The position numbers and the translations under genes were made by a program. 64,000 bases of DNA, taken from assembly GCF_014621695.1 (NCBI RefSeq), contig NZ_CP061281.1:6758001-6822000 (forward strand). The letters are read 5' to 3'. This stretch comes from Streptomyces xanthii (lineage in GTDB: Bacteria > Actinomycetota > Actinomycetes > Streptomycetales > Streptomycetaceae). A model generated the notes under the pieces. The model saw nothing but the letters and a program-made list of their open reading frames with translations, was not told where the DNA came from and searched no databases. Positions 25,151 to 33,150 of the stretch are shown piece by piece (the first letter of the stretch is position 1; each line of letters starts with the position of its first letter).

Positions 25151-26587
25151 TCAGGCCGGCCGCCCGCCCGAAGGCCGCGCCGCCTCCGCCAGGAGACGCA
25201 CGCCCTCGGTGATCCGCGCGGGCGGCACGTGGGCGTAGCCGAGCACCAGGGACACCCCGGCGGTCTCCGCGCGCCCGTAGGCGCTGAGCGGACGGACCGT
25301 CACGCCCGCCTCGGCGCAGCGTTCCAGGAGGCGCCGCTCGGGTCCGTAGTGCTCGGGGAGGGTCGCGATGGCGTGCAGGCCCGCCGCGATGCCCGACACA
25401 CGCGTACCGGGCAGATACGTCTCCAGGGCGGACAGCAGCACGTCCCGTCGTTCCTTGTAGGCGCGCTGGCAGCGGCGCAACTGGCGGTCGTAGTCGCCAC
25501 GTTCCATGAAGTGCGCGAGAACGGCCTGGTCGAGCGTGGGATTGCCGAGGTCCATGTACTGCTTGCGGGCGACGACCTCGTCGGCGAGGCCGTCGGGGAC
25601 GACGAGCCAGCCCAGGCGCAGGCCCGGGACGAGGGACTTGCTCACCGAGCCCGTGTAGGCGACGCGGTCCGGATCCAGCCCCTGGAGCGCGCCCACGGGA
25701 GCCCGGTCGTAGCGGAAGTCGCCGTCGTAGTCGTCCTCCACGACGATCCCGCCCGTCTCGCGCGCCCACGCGAGCAGCCCCGCCCTGCGGTCCGCGGAGT
25801 AGGCGATGCCGGACGGGAAGTGGTGCCCCGGAGTCGTCACCACGGCGCGTACGCCCGAGGCCCGCAGCGGGCCGAGCGCGAGCCCTTCGTCGTCCATCGG
25901 GAGACGCACGACCCGGGGCCCGGCCGTCGCGAACAGCTCCTCGTACTGCGGGCTGCCGGGGTCCTCGACGCCCACGGCGCGCTCCCCGCGCGCGTGGAGG
26001 ACGATGCCCAGCAGGGTCACCGCCTGGGTCACCCCGGAACACACGACGATCCGCTCCGGGTCCGCCACGACACCGCGACGCCGGGTCAGCAGCTCCGCCA
26101 GCGCCGTACGCAGCCGGGGCAGACCGCGCGGATCGGGATAGCCGAGCTGCTCGTGCGGCAGGTCCGCGAGGACGGCCCGCTGCGCCGCCGACCACGCCGT
26201 CCTGGGGAACATCGACAGGTCCGGGCGCCCCGCCACGAAGTCCACCCGGCTGTCTCCCGGCCGGCGCGGCGACAGATCCCGCACGGCGGGCGCCGCGGCC
26301 CGCACCGCGTCGCTCACCCAGGTGCCGGCGCCCCGGCCGCTGCGGAGATAGCCCTCGGCGGTCAGCTGCTCGTACGCGTCCGTGACCAGCCCCCGGGACA
26401 CTCCGAGGTCGCCCGCCAGGTCCCGGCTCGACGGAAGCCGGGTGCCCGGGGTGAGCCGGCCCGATCGCACCGCCTCCCGCAGCGCGCTCTGGAGGGAGCG
26501 GCCACGCGCGCGTGCGGGGGCGGCCGCCGCGGGCAGCAGCAACTCCCAAGCGGCGGAAGCCTCCTGGGGGAGCGACGACGGGATCAT
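25151..26587 (-). CDS. MocR/PdxR-type GntR-aminotransferase regulator
   Basis: A 478-residue regulator that fuses a GntR winged HTH (residues about 28-95; SLQSALREAVRSGRLTPGTR, then LPSSRDLAGDLGVSRGLVTD) to a fold-type-I aminotransferase domain. The PLP Lys lies in YTGSVSKSLVPGLRLGWLV and the PLP-phosphate/aspartate region in VVEDDYDGDFRYDR. MocR proteins use PLP or an amino-acid adduct as effector and often regulate a divergent gene; here that is an EamA exporter 167 bp away. The intergenic region contains TTGGACC- and GGGACC-like repeats around 26673-26731 that could be its operator. Confidence 0.93.
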   Translation of the reverse strand: MIPSSLPQEASAAWELLLPAAAAPARARGRSLQSALREAVRSGRLTPGTRLPSSRDLAGDLGVSRGLVTDAYEQLTAEGYLRSGRGAGTWVSDAVRAAAPAVRDLSPRRPGDSRVDFVAGRPDLSMFPRTAWSAAQRAVLADLPHEQLGYPDPRGLPRLRTALAELLTRRRGVVADPERIVVCSGVTQAVTLLGIVLHARGERAVGVEDPGSPQYEELFATAGPRVVRLPMDDEGLALGPLRASGVRAVVTTPGHHFPSGIAYSADRRAGLLAWARETGGIVVEDDYDGDFRYDRAPVGALQGLDPDRVAYTGSVSKSLVPGLRLGWLVVPDGLADEVVARKQYMDLGNPTLDQAVLAHFMERGDYDRQLRRCQRAYKERRDVLLSALETYLPGTRVSGIAAGLHAIATLPEHYGPERRLLERCAEAGVTVRPLSAYGRAETAGVSLVLGYAHVPPARITEGVRLLAEAARPSGGRPA

Positions 26588-26754
26588 GAGGGCGCACCCT
26601 ACTGGGACGACCGGCTCCCCGAAGAGTCCCCCGGCGGCTCCCCGTTCCAGACGCGCCCTTCGAAGAGGCCCCGAAGGGCGCCGCCGACTGGTCCCCGAGA
26701 ACGCACCACGATTGGACCCCGAACGGGACCACCGCGCCTCCTAGCGTCGATCCC

Positions 26755-27915
26755 ATGAACGCCACCACCTTGCGCGGCTCCGCCCTCGCCGCCCTCGCCT
26801 GTGTCCTCGTAGGAGGCTCGTTCACCGCGAACAGCGTCCTGGGCGACTACCCCTACGCGGGAGGCCAGTTCCTCCGCTACGGCCTCGCCTTCCTGCTGCT
26901 GCTCCCCCTGGTGGCGCGCAGCGACGGTTTCGCACCACTGAAGCGGCTCACCGGACGGCAGTGGGGACGGCTCGCCCTCCTCGCGGCGGTCGGCATGGTC
27001 GGCTTCAACCTCGCGGTACTCGCCGCCGAACGAACGGCGGAACCCGCCGTTCCCGGTGTCTTCGTAGGGTGCGCGCCCGTGATCGTGGCCGTACTGGTCC
27101 CCCTCCTGGACGGGCGGCGCCCACGACGGCCGGTGCTCCAGGGCGCGTTGCTGGTCGCGGCCGGGGCCTTCACCGTCCAGGGATGGGGGCGCACGGACCT
27201 CCCGGGGCTGCTGTGGTCGGTGGGGGCGCTCGCGGGAGAGGTGGGCTTCGCGGTGCTCGCGGTCCCGGTGCTGCGCCCGCTCGGCCCGCGCCTGCTGTCC
27301 TGCACGGTGTGCGCGGTCGCGGCGGCCGAGTCGGCGCTCGCCGGGCTCGTCCTCGACGGCACCGTCTGGCTGCGCGTACCGGACCCGGCCGAGACCGCCG
27401 CCCTGATGTGGCAGGCCGTCGTCGTCACCGTGATCGGCTTCGTGTGCTGGTACGCGGGCATGCAGCGGATCGGCGCGGAGCGCGCCACGCTGTTCTCCGG
27501 ACTCATCCCTGTGGCGGCGGCCTGCACGGCGCCCCTGGTGGGCGCGGGGACGTACGGACTCGCCCAGGGCGCCGGCAGCGCGCTCGTCGCGGCCGGGGTC
27601 GCCCTGGGCTCCGGGGTGTTCGGTGCCCGGTCAGCGGCTGGTGTCGAGGATGACGCGGGCGACGAGCGCGGGGTCGTCGTTCATCGGGACGTGACCGCAG
27701 CCGGGCAGCCGGACGAGACGGGCCCCCGGCAGGACCTGCTTGGCGCGCACGCCCTGGCGGCGCAGGAGGAGGCGGTCACGCGTGCCCCAGGCGACCGTCA
27801 CCGGGATCTCGGGGATGTCGTCGCGGAACTGGACGGTGCGGCCCGCGCGGAGCGTCTCGCGGAAGCCGGGGGCCTCGCGCAGCGCCAGGGTCTCGGCCAC
27901 GACCGCCTCGGGTGA
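26755..27915 (+). CDS. EamA-family (DMT) exporter with antisense-overlapping C-terminal extension
   Basis: The first 295 residues form a ten-helix drug/metabolite exporter of the EamA family, starting MNATTLRGSALAALACVLVG and ending in the last helix GSALVAAGVALGSGVFGAR. The frame then continues without a stop for about 90 more residues of charged, non-hydrophobic sequence (AAGVEDDAGDERGVVVHRDV) to 27915. That tail lies antisense to the 3' part of the convergent hydrolase gene and looks like a shadow of its codons. The normal stop may have been lost by mutation, or a frameshift may lie near 27620. The ATG sits 7 nt behind a TAGCGT -10-like box. The divergent MocR protein is the probable regulator. 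Confidence 0.82.
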   Translation: MNATTLRGSALAALACVLVGGSFTANSVLGDYPYAGGQFLRYGLAFLLLLPLVARSDGFAPLKRLTGRQWGRLALLAAVGMVGFNLAVLAAERTAEPAVPGVFVGCAPVIVAVLVPLLDGRRPRRPVLQGALLVAAGAFTVQGWGRTDLPGLLWSVGALAGEVGFAVLAVPVLRPLGPRLLSCTVCAVAAAESALAGLVLDGTVWLRVPDPAETAALMWQAVVVTVIGFVCWYAGMQRIGAERATLFSGLIPVAAACTAPLVGAGTYGLAQGAGSALVAAGVALGSGVFGARSAAGVEDDAGDERGVVVHRDVTAAGQPDETGPRQDLLGAHALAAQEEAVTRAPGDRHRDLGDVVAELDGAARAERLAEAGGLAQRQGLGHDRLG

Positions 27916-28458
27916 ACGGCGGCCGGGCCGCGCGTAGATGGTGCTGGTGAGCGCGGTGCGCCCGGCCGCCGAGCGGGACAGGCGCTCGATCGCGGGGAGC
28001 GGCAGCGCCCGCGCGCCCTGACGCATCGCGAGGAGCGTGCCGAACGCGTAGCGGCGCTCCGCCTCGGTCCAGAAGCCGGCGGGGGAGAGCGCCGTGACCG
28101 ACCTCACGCGCTTCTCGCGGCCCAGGTCGAGGGCGAGCAGCCCGCCCAGCGAGTTCCCGGCCACGTGGGGCCGCTCGATGCCCAGGTGGCGGCAGAACGC
28201 GTCCAGGACGGGGACGACCGTCGACAGGTCGTAGGCGAGGCCGTCGGGCAGCGCGGGTGAGGCGCCGAAGCCCGGCAGGTCGAGGGCGACGACGTCGCGT
28301 TCGGCCGCCAGGATCGGCAGCACCGGCTGCCAGGCCTGCCAGTGGTGCCCGATCCCGTGCAGCAGGAGCAGCGGCTCCCCGGACCCGGTCCGCTCGTACG
28401 TGACGGTCACCTCGCGGGACCCGCCGTGGCTGTCGATGGTGAAGGTCGCCCTGGCCAT
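27631..28458 (-). CDS. Alpha/beta hydrolase
   Basis: A 275-residue alpha/beta-hydrolase fold enzyme. The oxyanion region is LLLLHGIGHHWQAW, the nucleophile elbow is VAGNSLGGLLALDLG, the acid lies in AWGTRDRLLLRRQGVRAK and the catalytic His in LPGCGHVPMNDDP. GGGAG is present 8-12 nt upstream of the chosen ATG at 28458. It is probably an esterase, lipase-like or C-C hydrolase; the natural substrate is not evident. Its last 285 bp lie opposite the extended tail of the EamA gene. It is divergent from the ECF sigma gene. Confidence 0.92.
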   Translation of the reverse strand: MARATFTIDSHGGSREVTVTYERTGSGEPLLLLHGIGHHWQAWQPVLPILAAERDVVALDLPGFGASPALPDGLAYDLSTVVPVLDAFCRHLGIERPHVAGNSLGGLLALDLGREKRVRSVTALSPAGFWTEAERRYAFGTLLAMRQGARALPLPAIERLSRSAAGRTALTSTIYARPGRRSPEAVVAETLALREAPGFRETLRAGRTVQFRDDIPEIPVTVAWGTRDRLLLRRQGVRAKQVLPGARLVRLPGCGHVPMNDDPALVARVILDTSR

Positions 28459-28620
28459 GTCGCTCGCTCCCTGTCCCCGCCGCGCCCCGACGGTCCTTAG
28501 ACTCCTTGTCAGCAACAATTACCGCCGAGTAGGCCCGAGTTCAAGAGGGGCGGCGCCCGACATCGGCCGGTCCGCCGGGCCGGCCTGGACAGCGCGTCGT
28601 TCGTCGGTTGGGATGGAGAC

Positions 28621-29505
28621 GTGGCCACCGATACCGTGATCGACCTCTTCGAAGAGCACCGGCCCGTCCTCATGGGCGTGGCCTACCGCATGCTGGGGCG
28701 CGTCGCCGACGCCGAGGACGTGGTCCAGGACGCATGGCTGCGCTGGTCCCAGGCGGACCGCGCCGACGTCCGCGAACCCCGCGCCTATCTGGTGCGCATC
28801 ACGACCCGCCTCGCCGTCGACCGGCTGCGCCAGGCCCAGTCCCGCCGCGAGTCCTACGTGGGCCCGTGGCTGCCCGAACCACTCGTGACCGACTTCGGCC
28901 CCCGCGTGCCCGACACCGCCGAACAGGCCGTGCTCGCCGACTCGGTGTCCCTGGCCGTGCTCGTCGTCCTGGAGTCGCTCTCGCCCCTGGAGCGTGCCGT
29001 CTTCGTCCTGCGCGAGGCCTTCGGGCTGCCCTTCGCCGAGATCGCCGCCACTCTGGAGCGGGGCGAGGCCGCCGTACGCCAACTCGCCGCCCGCGCGCGC
29101 AAGCACGTGGAGGAGCGCAGGCCGCGCTTCGACGTCGACCCCGCGCAGCAGCGCGACCTCACCGAGCGGTTCCTCGCCGCGGCCGCCGACGGAGACCTCG
29201 ACGGGCTCATGAAGATGCTCGCGCCCGACGTCAGCCTCGTCGGGGACAGCGGTGGCAAGTCCAAGGCGCCCGTCCGCGTCATCGAGTCCGCCGACAAGGT
29301 GGGCCGCTTCGTGCACGGGGCCGCGCGCCAGGGGGCGCAGCAGGCCGACACCTCGTACCGCTTCCTGGAGCTCAACGGCGCCCCGGCCGTCGCCTTCCTG
29401 GTGGGCGGCAAAATCGACGCCGTCATCCAGCTCGGCGTCGCCGACGGGAAGATCCAGCAGGTCTACATCGTGCGCAACCCCGACAAGCTGCAGACGCTCC
29501 TGTGA
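28621..29505 (+). CDS. ECF41-type RNA polymerase sigma factor (SigJ-like)
   Basis: A 294-residue extracytoplasmic-function sigma factor. Sigma-2 spans about residues 8-75 (AYRMLGRVADAEDVVQDAWL), sigma-4 about 118-170 (LSPLERAVFVLREAFGLPFA, then EIAATLERGEAAVRQLAARA). A C-terminal SnoaL-like domain of about 110 residues carries the ECF41 landmarks, here DSGGKSKA (family DGGGK/R) and NPDKL near the end. In this group the C-terminal domain acts as a built-in control element in place of an anti-sigma factor. The usual neighbouring oxidoreductase or carboxymuconolactone decarboxylase-like gene is absent. The start codon is GTG. The stimulus is unknown. Confidence 0.93.
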   Translation: MATDTVIDLFEEHRPVLMGVAYRMLGRVADAEDVVQDAWLRWSQADRADVREPRAYLVRITTRLAVDRLRQAQSRRESYVGPWLPEPLVTDFGPRVPDTAEQAVLADSVSLAVLVVLESLSPLERAVFVLREAFGLPFAEIAATLERGEAAVRQLAARARKHVEERRPRFDVDPAQQRDLTERFLAAAADGDLDGLMKMLAPDVSLVGDSGGKSKAPVRVIESADKVGRFVHGAARQGAQQADTSYRFLELNGAPAVAFLVGGKIDAVIQLGVADGKIQQVYIVRNPDKLQTLL

Positions 29506-29531
29506 GCCGCTTCGTGTAGGCGTCGTCCGGA

Positions 29532-29567
29532 CGAAGGCCCGTCCCGCTGTCGCGGGGCGGGCCTTCG
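29532..29567 (+). terminator. Intrinsic terminator downstream of the sigma gene
   Basis: A 16-bp stem with one G-T pair (CGAAGGCCCGTCCCGC / GCGGGGCGGGCCTTCG) and a TGTC loop begins 26 bp after the sigma-factor stop codon. It lacks a clear U-tract. Confidence 0.8.
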
Positions 29568-29667
29568 CGTGTGCCCGGCCACGCGCGCGAACGCCGTGTG
29601 AACGGTGTGCGGCCCCGCATGAACGCTCCGCGGCACGGCCCCGGTGCGGGGCGTGCCCGATCGAGCA

Positions 29668-29702
29668 TTGGTCTTGACCAAGTCAGGGGCGGGTCCTACG
29701 CT
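29668..29702 (+). promoter_or_regulatory. Promoter with dre-like (DasR-type) operator
   Basis: TTGGTCTTGACCAA at 29668-29681 is a near-palindrome matching the DasR-responsive element (core GGTCTAGACC) at nearly every position. Its right half contains a -35-like TTGACC (29674-29679). After a 17-nt spacer comes a -10-like TACGCT (29697-29702). A repressor bound here would block the promoter of the following GntR gene. The binder could be DasR itself or the GntR product, which has the same HTH-plus-UTRA architecture. Confidence 0.72.
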
Positions 29703-29779
29703 CGCAGGGATAGTGCAGGAACCTTTAATAAACAAGGGCGCTAAATAGCCGCCGGGACATGGCTGTTGCGGAGGACAGG

Positions 29780-30541
29780 GTGGGGACCACGCAGTTGGAA
29801 GCGGCTCCGGAGCCGAAGTACTGGCATCTGCGGACCGTGCTGAGCGAGGCGCTGGACTCGGAGTTCTCCGTGGGCGAGATCCTTCCGAACGAGCGTGACC
29901 TCGCCGCCCGATTCGGTGTCGCCCGCGCCACGCTCCGGCAGGCTCTCGAGCAGTTGGAGCTGGAGGGCCGCCTGCAGCGCCGCCGCGGCGTCGGTACCAC
30001 CGTCGCCCCGCCGCGCGTGGGCGTCGCCGTGGCCTCCACCGACGAGGACCGCCCCGGAGCCAGCGCGGACGCCTGGCAGGTCGTCGACTCCGCCCTCGAC
30101 GCGGCCCCGGCCGCCGTCGCGGGCATGCTCGGCGTCCGGGCGGGCGAGAGCGTGCACGTGCTGCGGCGCCGACGCGTCTCGCACGGCCAGACCGTCGCCG
30201 CCGAGCTGCTCTACGTTCCCGCCGCCTCGGTGCCCGGGCTGACCGCCATAGACGCCCCGTCCGGCCCCGCCCGCGGCCGCGCCGTGCTGCGCGAGCTCCA
30301 GCGGCAGGGCCTCGACGGCCAGGACCGTGCGGTGGAGCTGGGCTCGGTGCGCGCGGAGGACGCCAAGGAGCTGGACCGCCTGCCGGGCGCCCCGGTCCTC
30401 GTGGTGACGACGCGCTACTTCAGCAAGGGCACGACGGCGGCGGTCGCCGTGGCCACGTACCGCGCGGACACCTGCCGCCTCACCTTCGGCGACACCCCGA
30501 GTGTGGAGATCCACCACACCCCGGAGTCCCACGCGTCCTGA
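29780..30541 (+). CDS. GntR/HutC-family regulator with UTRA domain
   Basis: About 253 residues. The N-terminal GntR winged HTH covers residues about 10-75 (PKYWHLRTVLSEALDSEFSV, then NERDLAARFGVARATLRQAL, and GRLQRRRGVGTTVAPPRVGV). The rest is a UTRA effector domain (VHVLRRRRVSHGQTVAAELL; TTAAVAVATYRADTCRLTF at the end). This is the architecture of DasR and other sugar-phosphate-responsive repressors. I chose GTG at 29780 because GGAGG lies about 6 nt upstream; an ATG at 29759 would add seven residues. A dre-like palindrome overlaps its promoter, and a ROK regulator lies downstream in the opposite orientation, suggesting amino-sugar regulation. Confidence 0.88.
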   Translation: MGTTQLEAAPEPKYWHLRTVLSEALDSEFSVGEILPNERDLAARFGVARATLRQALEQLELEGRLQRRRGVGTTVAPPRVGVAVASTDEDRPGASADAWQVVDSALDAAPAAVAGMLGVRAGESVHVLRRRRVSHGQTVAAELLYVPAASVPGLTAIDAPSGPARGRAVLRELQRQGLDGQDRAVELGSVRAEDAKELDRLPGAPVLVVTTRYFSKGTTAAVAVATYRADTCRLTFGDTPSVEIHHTPESHAS

Positions 30542-30565
30542 GAAGCACCGTCCGCGGAGCGGCCC

Positions 30566-30612
30566 CGAACCCCGGTCGGCCGTGTTCCGGGGGTCGGCGG
30601 GACCGGGGTTCG
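30566..30612 (+). terminator. Terminator-like inverted repeat after the GntR gene
   Basis: A perfect 12-bp stem (CGAACCCCGGTC at 30566-30577, GACCGGGGTTCG at 30601-30612) encloses a 23-nt GC-rich loop, starting 25 bp after the stop codon. Confidence 0.6.
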
Positions 30613-31194
30613 ATTCGGCCACGCGACGGAACACCCGGCGCAAGTCCGCCCTCACGGCCGCCCCCCCACCGGACCCCGCACCGCCTTTACCGATCGCTCC
30701 AGGGCGTCTGGAGTCGCCCGCGCGGCGCGTGTAGGCGGGCCGGACGGGGAGCCCGCGCCCATCGGTCGGCCATGCGACCGGGCGCCTGGTTCGAGGCCGC
30801 CCTCACGGTCCGGCTGCCGCTGGACTCCCGTACCGCCTTCGCCGATCGCTCCAGGGCGTCTGGAGTCGCCCGCGCGGCGCGTGTGGGCGGGCCGGACGGA
30901 GAGCCCGCGCCCATCGGTCGGCCATGCGACCGGGCGCCTGGTTCGAGGCCGCCCTCATGGTCCGGCGGCCCTCCCGGACCGATGACCCCAGGGCGTCGTG
31001 GAGTCGCCGCGCGGGGCGCGCAGGCGGGGCCGAACGGAGAGCCCGCGCCCATCGGCGGTGGGCCGACCGTCGGGGCCTGCCGCCCGCGTCGCGCCGGCAC
31101 TACCGCCCTGGACGCGCAGTCCACCTGGTGACCAGGCTCGCCGGCCCGCGTACGCGTCGGCCCGGCCCCGTGGTCCGGCCCCGCCCGAGGAACC
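30613..31194. repeat. Gene-free interval with a tandem array of about 150-bp direct repeats
   Basis: No convincing gene is present. Three tandem units start at 30691, 30843 and 30980 (periods 152 and 137 bp), and the third is degenerate and fades near 31080. Each begins CGATCGCTCCAGGGCGTCTG in copies 1 and 2 and includes AGCCCGCGCCCATCGG. Copies 1 and 2 are almost identical over about 120 bp. Each unit holds two small hairpins, CTCCAG/CTGGAG (30697-30713 and 30849-30865) and GGTCG/CGACC. The periods are not multiples of three, and the apparent open frames change phase between copies, so the array is not coding. A partial unit tail precedes copy 1. Confidence 0.85.
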
Positions 31195-32352
31195 TCAGCG
31201 GCGCGCCGACACCGTGCCCTCCGTCGCGAACAGCTGCGCCTCCACGTGATCGAGCGCCAGGCGCAACGCCCCCGTGGCCACCGCCGCCTCCCCGAGCATC
31301 GACAAAGCGACCCGCGGCGGACGCAGGCAGTAGCGCTCCAGCTCTTGCCGCAACGGGTCGAGCACGCCGTCCAGGCCGGCCGCCCAGCCGCCGACGACCA
31401 CGAGCTCCGGGTCGAGGGCGAGGACCAGCGCCGCGACGTCGTGCACCAGCCGCTGGATGAACCGCTCGACGGCGGCACCGGCCCGCTCGTCGCCCTCCCT
31501 GGCCAGCGCGAACACCTTCGCCACGGCCTGCTCGTCCAGCGGGTGCAGCGGCTCGTCCGTCGTCGACAGCAGCGTCTCGGGCCGCACCTCGCGGCCGAGC
31601 AAATGCAGCGCACCGATCTCACCGGCCGCGCCCCCGAAGCCGCGGTGCAGCCGCCCGCCGATCAGTGAACCGGCCCCCGGGCTCAGCCCCGCGAGCACCA
31701 TCACCATGTCGTCGGTGTCGACACCCGCACCCTTCCAGTGCTCGGCGACCGCCGCCGTGTTCGCGTCGTTCTCGACGATCACGGGGCACCTGAAGGAACG
31801 CCGGAGCCGGTCGCCGAGCGGCAGCCCCGTCCACTCCGGCAGTGCCGTGCCCAGCCGTACCGTGCCGTCGGCCTCCACGATCCCCGGGCTGCCCACCCCG
31901 ACCGCGCGCAGCGAGTCACGGGCCACGCCCGCCCGGCGCAGCAGATCGGCGACCGTGCCGCGCAGCTTCTCGAGGCGCTCGTCCGCCGGGGCGGTCTCCG
32001 ACACGTCCTTCGACGCCGAGCCGAGGATCCGGCCGTCGAGCGCGGAGAGCACGGCGGCGACCCGGTGCGGCCCGATCTCCAGACCCAGCAGATGCCCCGC
32101 CTCGGCCCGGAAACGGAACTTGCGCGCCGGGCGCCCCTGGCGGCGCGCGCTCGGCGCCGTGCCGTCCGTCTCAACGACGAGACCGGCCTCCATGAGCCCT
32201 TCGACGACGCCCTCGACGGTGGGCCGGGAGAGCCCCGTCACCCCCGTGATCTCGGTGAGCGTCGCGAAATCCGTGGCCCGCAGCGCGTGCAGCACCACCG
32301 CGGAATTGATCCGCCTGAGCAGAGAGGGGTCCCCGCCGGTCAGCCGCCCCAA
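31195..32352 (-). CDS. ROK-family transcriptional regulator
   Basis: A 385-residue ROK repressor. The N-terminal winged HTH spans about residues 10-65 (LTEITGVTGLSRPTVEGVVE). The sugar-kinase-like domain follows, with LLGLEIGPHRVAAVLSALDG (ATP/phosphate loop equivalent), VGVGSPGIVEADG, VENDANTAAVAEHW and GAGSLIGGRLHRGFGGAAGE. The Cys-rich zinc motif that normally follows (CxCGxxGCxE) is missing; the region reads GEIGALHLLGREVRPETL. This suggests a zinc-independent variant. ROK proteins of this type respond to sugars or sugar phosphates. The neighbouring UTRA regulator and dre-like site fit a carbohydrate-control locus. Confidence 0.92.
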   Translation of the reverse strand: MGRLTGGDPSLLRRINSAVVLHALRATDFATLTEITGVTGLSRPTVEGVVEGLMEAGLVVETDGTAPSARRQGRPARKFRFRAEAGHLLGLEIGPHRVAAVLSALDGRILGSASKDVSETAPADERLEKLRGTVADLLRRAGVARDSLRAVGVGSPGIVEADGTVRLGTALPEWTGLPLGDRLRRSFRCPVIVENDANTAAVAEHWKGAGVDTDDMVMVLAGLSPGAGSLIGGRLHRGFGGAAGEIGALHLLGREVRPETLLSTTDEPLHPLDEQAVAKVFALAREGDERAGAAVERFIQRLVHDVAALVLALDPELVVVGGWAAGLDGVLDPLRQELERYCLRPPRVALSMLGEAAVATGALRLALDHVEAQLFATEGTVSARR

Positions 32353-32485
32353 CGTCCGTCCTCCCAGCTAGTGCGCGTGTCCGCCGGATGCTACTCGCCG
32401 CGCGGCGCGGCGGCGAGACTCGGGGTGCACCGATGTGGAACGCGCCGCTCACCCGCGCGGGACGCGATCCGGGACGATCCGGACC

Positions 32486-33136
32486 TCAGCTCGGGGTGAC
32501 GAAACCGGATTCGTAGGCGGCGATCACGGCCTGGGTCCTGTCCCGCGCCCCGAGCTTCGCGAGGACGGCGCTCACGTGCGACTTCACCGTCTCCGTGCCG
32601 ACGACGAGATCCGCGGCGATCTCCGCGTTGGACAACCCGCGCGCCATGCGCCGCAGCACCTCGCCCTCCCGCTCGGTCAGCGCGGCCCGCTCCAGCGCGG
32701 TGCGCGCCGCCGACGTGCCGTACTCCGCCGCGAGCCGCCGCACGGCCGCCGGGAAGAGGAGCGAGTCGCCCGCCGCCACGAGGCGCACCGCGTGCACGAT
32801 CTCCGCCGGCCGCGCCCGCTTCAGCAGGAACCCGTCGGCGCCCGCGCGCAGCGCCCCGTACACGTACTCGTCGTTCTCGAAGGTGGTGACCACGAGGATC
32901 TTCGGCGGCCGGTCCACCGTGCGCAGCACCGCGCGCGTGGCCTCGATCCCGTCGAGAAGCGGCATCCGTACGTCCATCGCGACCACGTCCGGCCGCAGCT
33001 CCCGCACCAGCGGGACGACGGCCGCACCGTCCGCGGCCTCGCCGACCACCTCGATGTCCGGCTGCGCCTCCAGCACGGCGCGCAGACCGGCGCGGACCAG
33101 GGGTTCGTCGTCGACGAGAAGCACGGTGAGCGGCAC
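32486..33136 (-). CDS. Two-component response regulator, NarL/LuxR family
   Basis: A 216-residue regulator. The receiver domain occupies residues 1-120 with acidic pocket DDE (9-11), phospho-acceptor Asp55 in VVAMDVRMPLLDG, the Thr in LVVTTFEND and Lys in FLLKRARP. The LuxR-type HTH covers about 150-210 (LTEREGEVLRRMARGLSNAE, then VGTETVKSHVSAVLAKLGAR). It lies 14 bp downstream of the histidine kinase gene and is surely its partner. The divergent ABC exporter is the likely target. Confidence 0.96.
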   Translation of the reverse strand: MPLTVLLVDDEPLVRAGLRAVLEAQPDIEVVGEAADGAAVVPLVRELRPDVVAMDVRMPLLDGIEATRAVLRTVDRPPKILVVTTFENDEYVYGALRAGADGFLLKRARPAEIVHAVRLVAAGDSLLFPAAVRRLAAEYGTSAARTALERAALTEREGEVLRRMARGLSNAEIAADLVVGTETVKSHVSAVLAKLGARDRTQAVIAAYESGFVTPS

Positions 33137-33150
33137 GGCGCCAGCCTAGA

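Noticed and set aside
28459..28620. Search for an ECF41 autoregulatory promoter upstream of the sigma gene
   Set aside because: A TGTCAGCA occurs near 28508, but no matching -10 element at the right distance was found by eye.
30687..31622. Open frames within the tandem repeat array
   Set aside because: Repeat periods of 152 and 137 bp change the frame between copies, and the translations are low-complexity.
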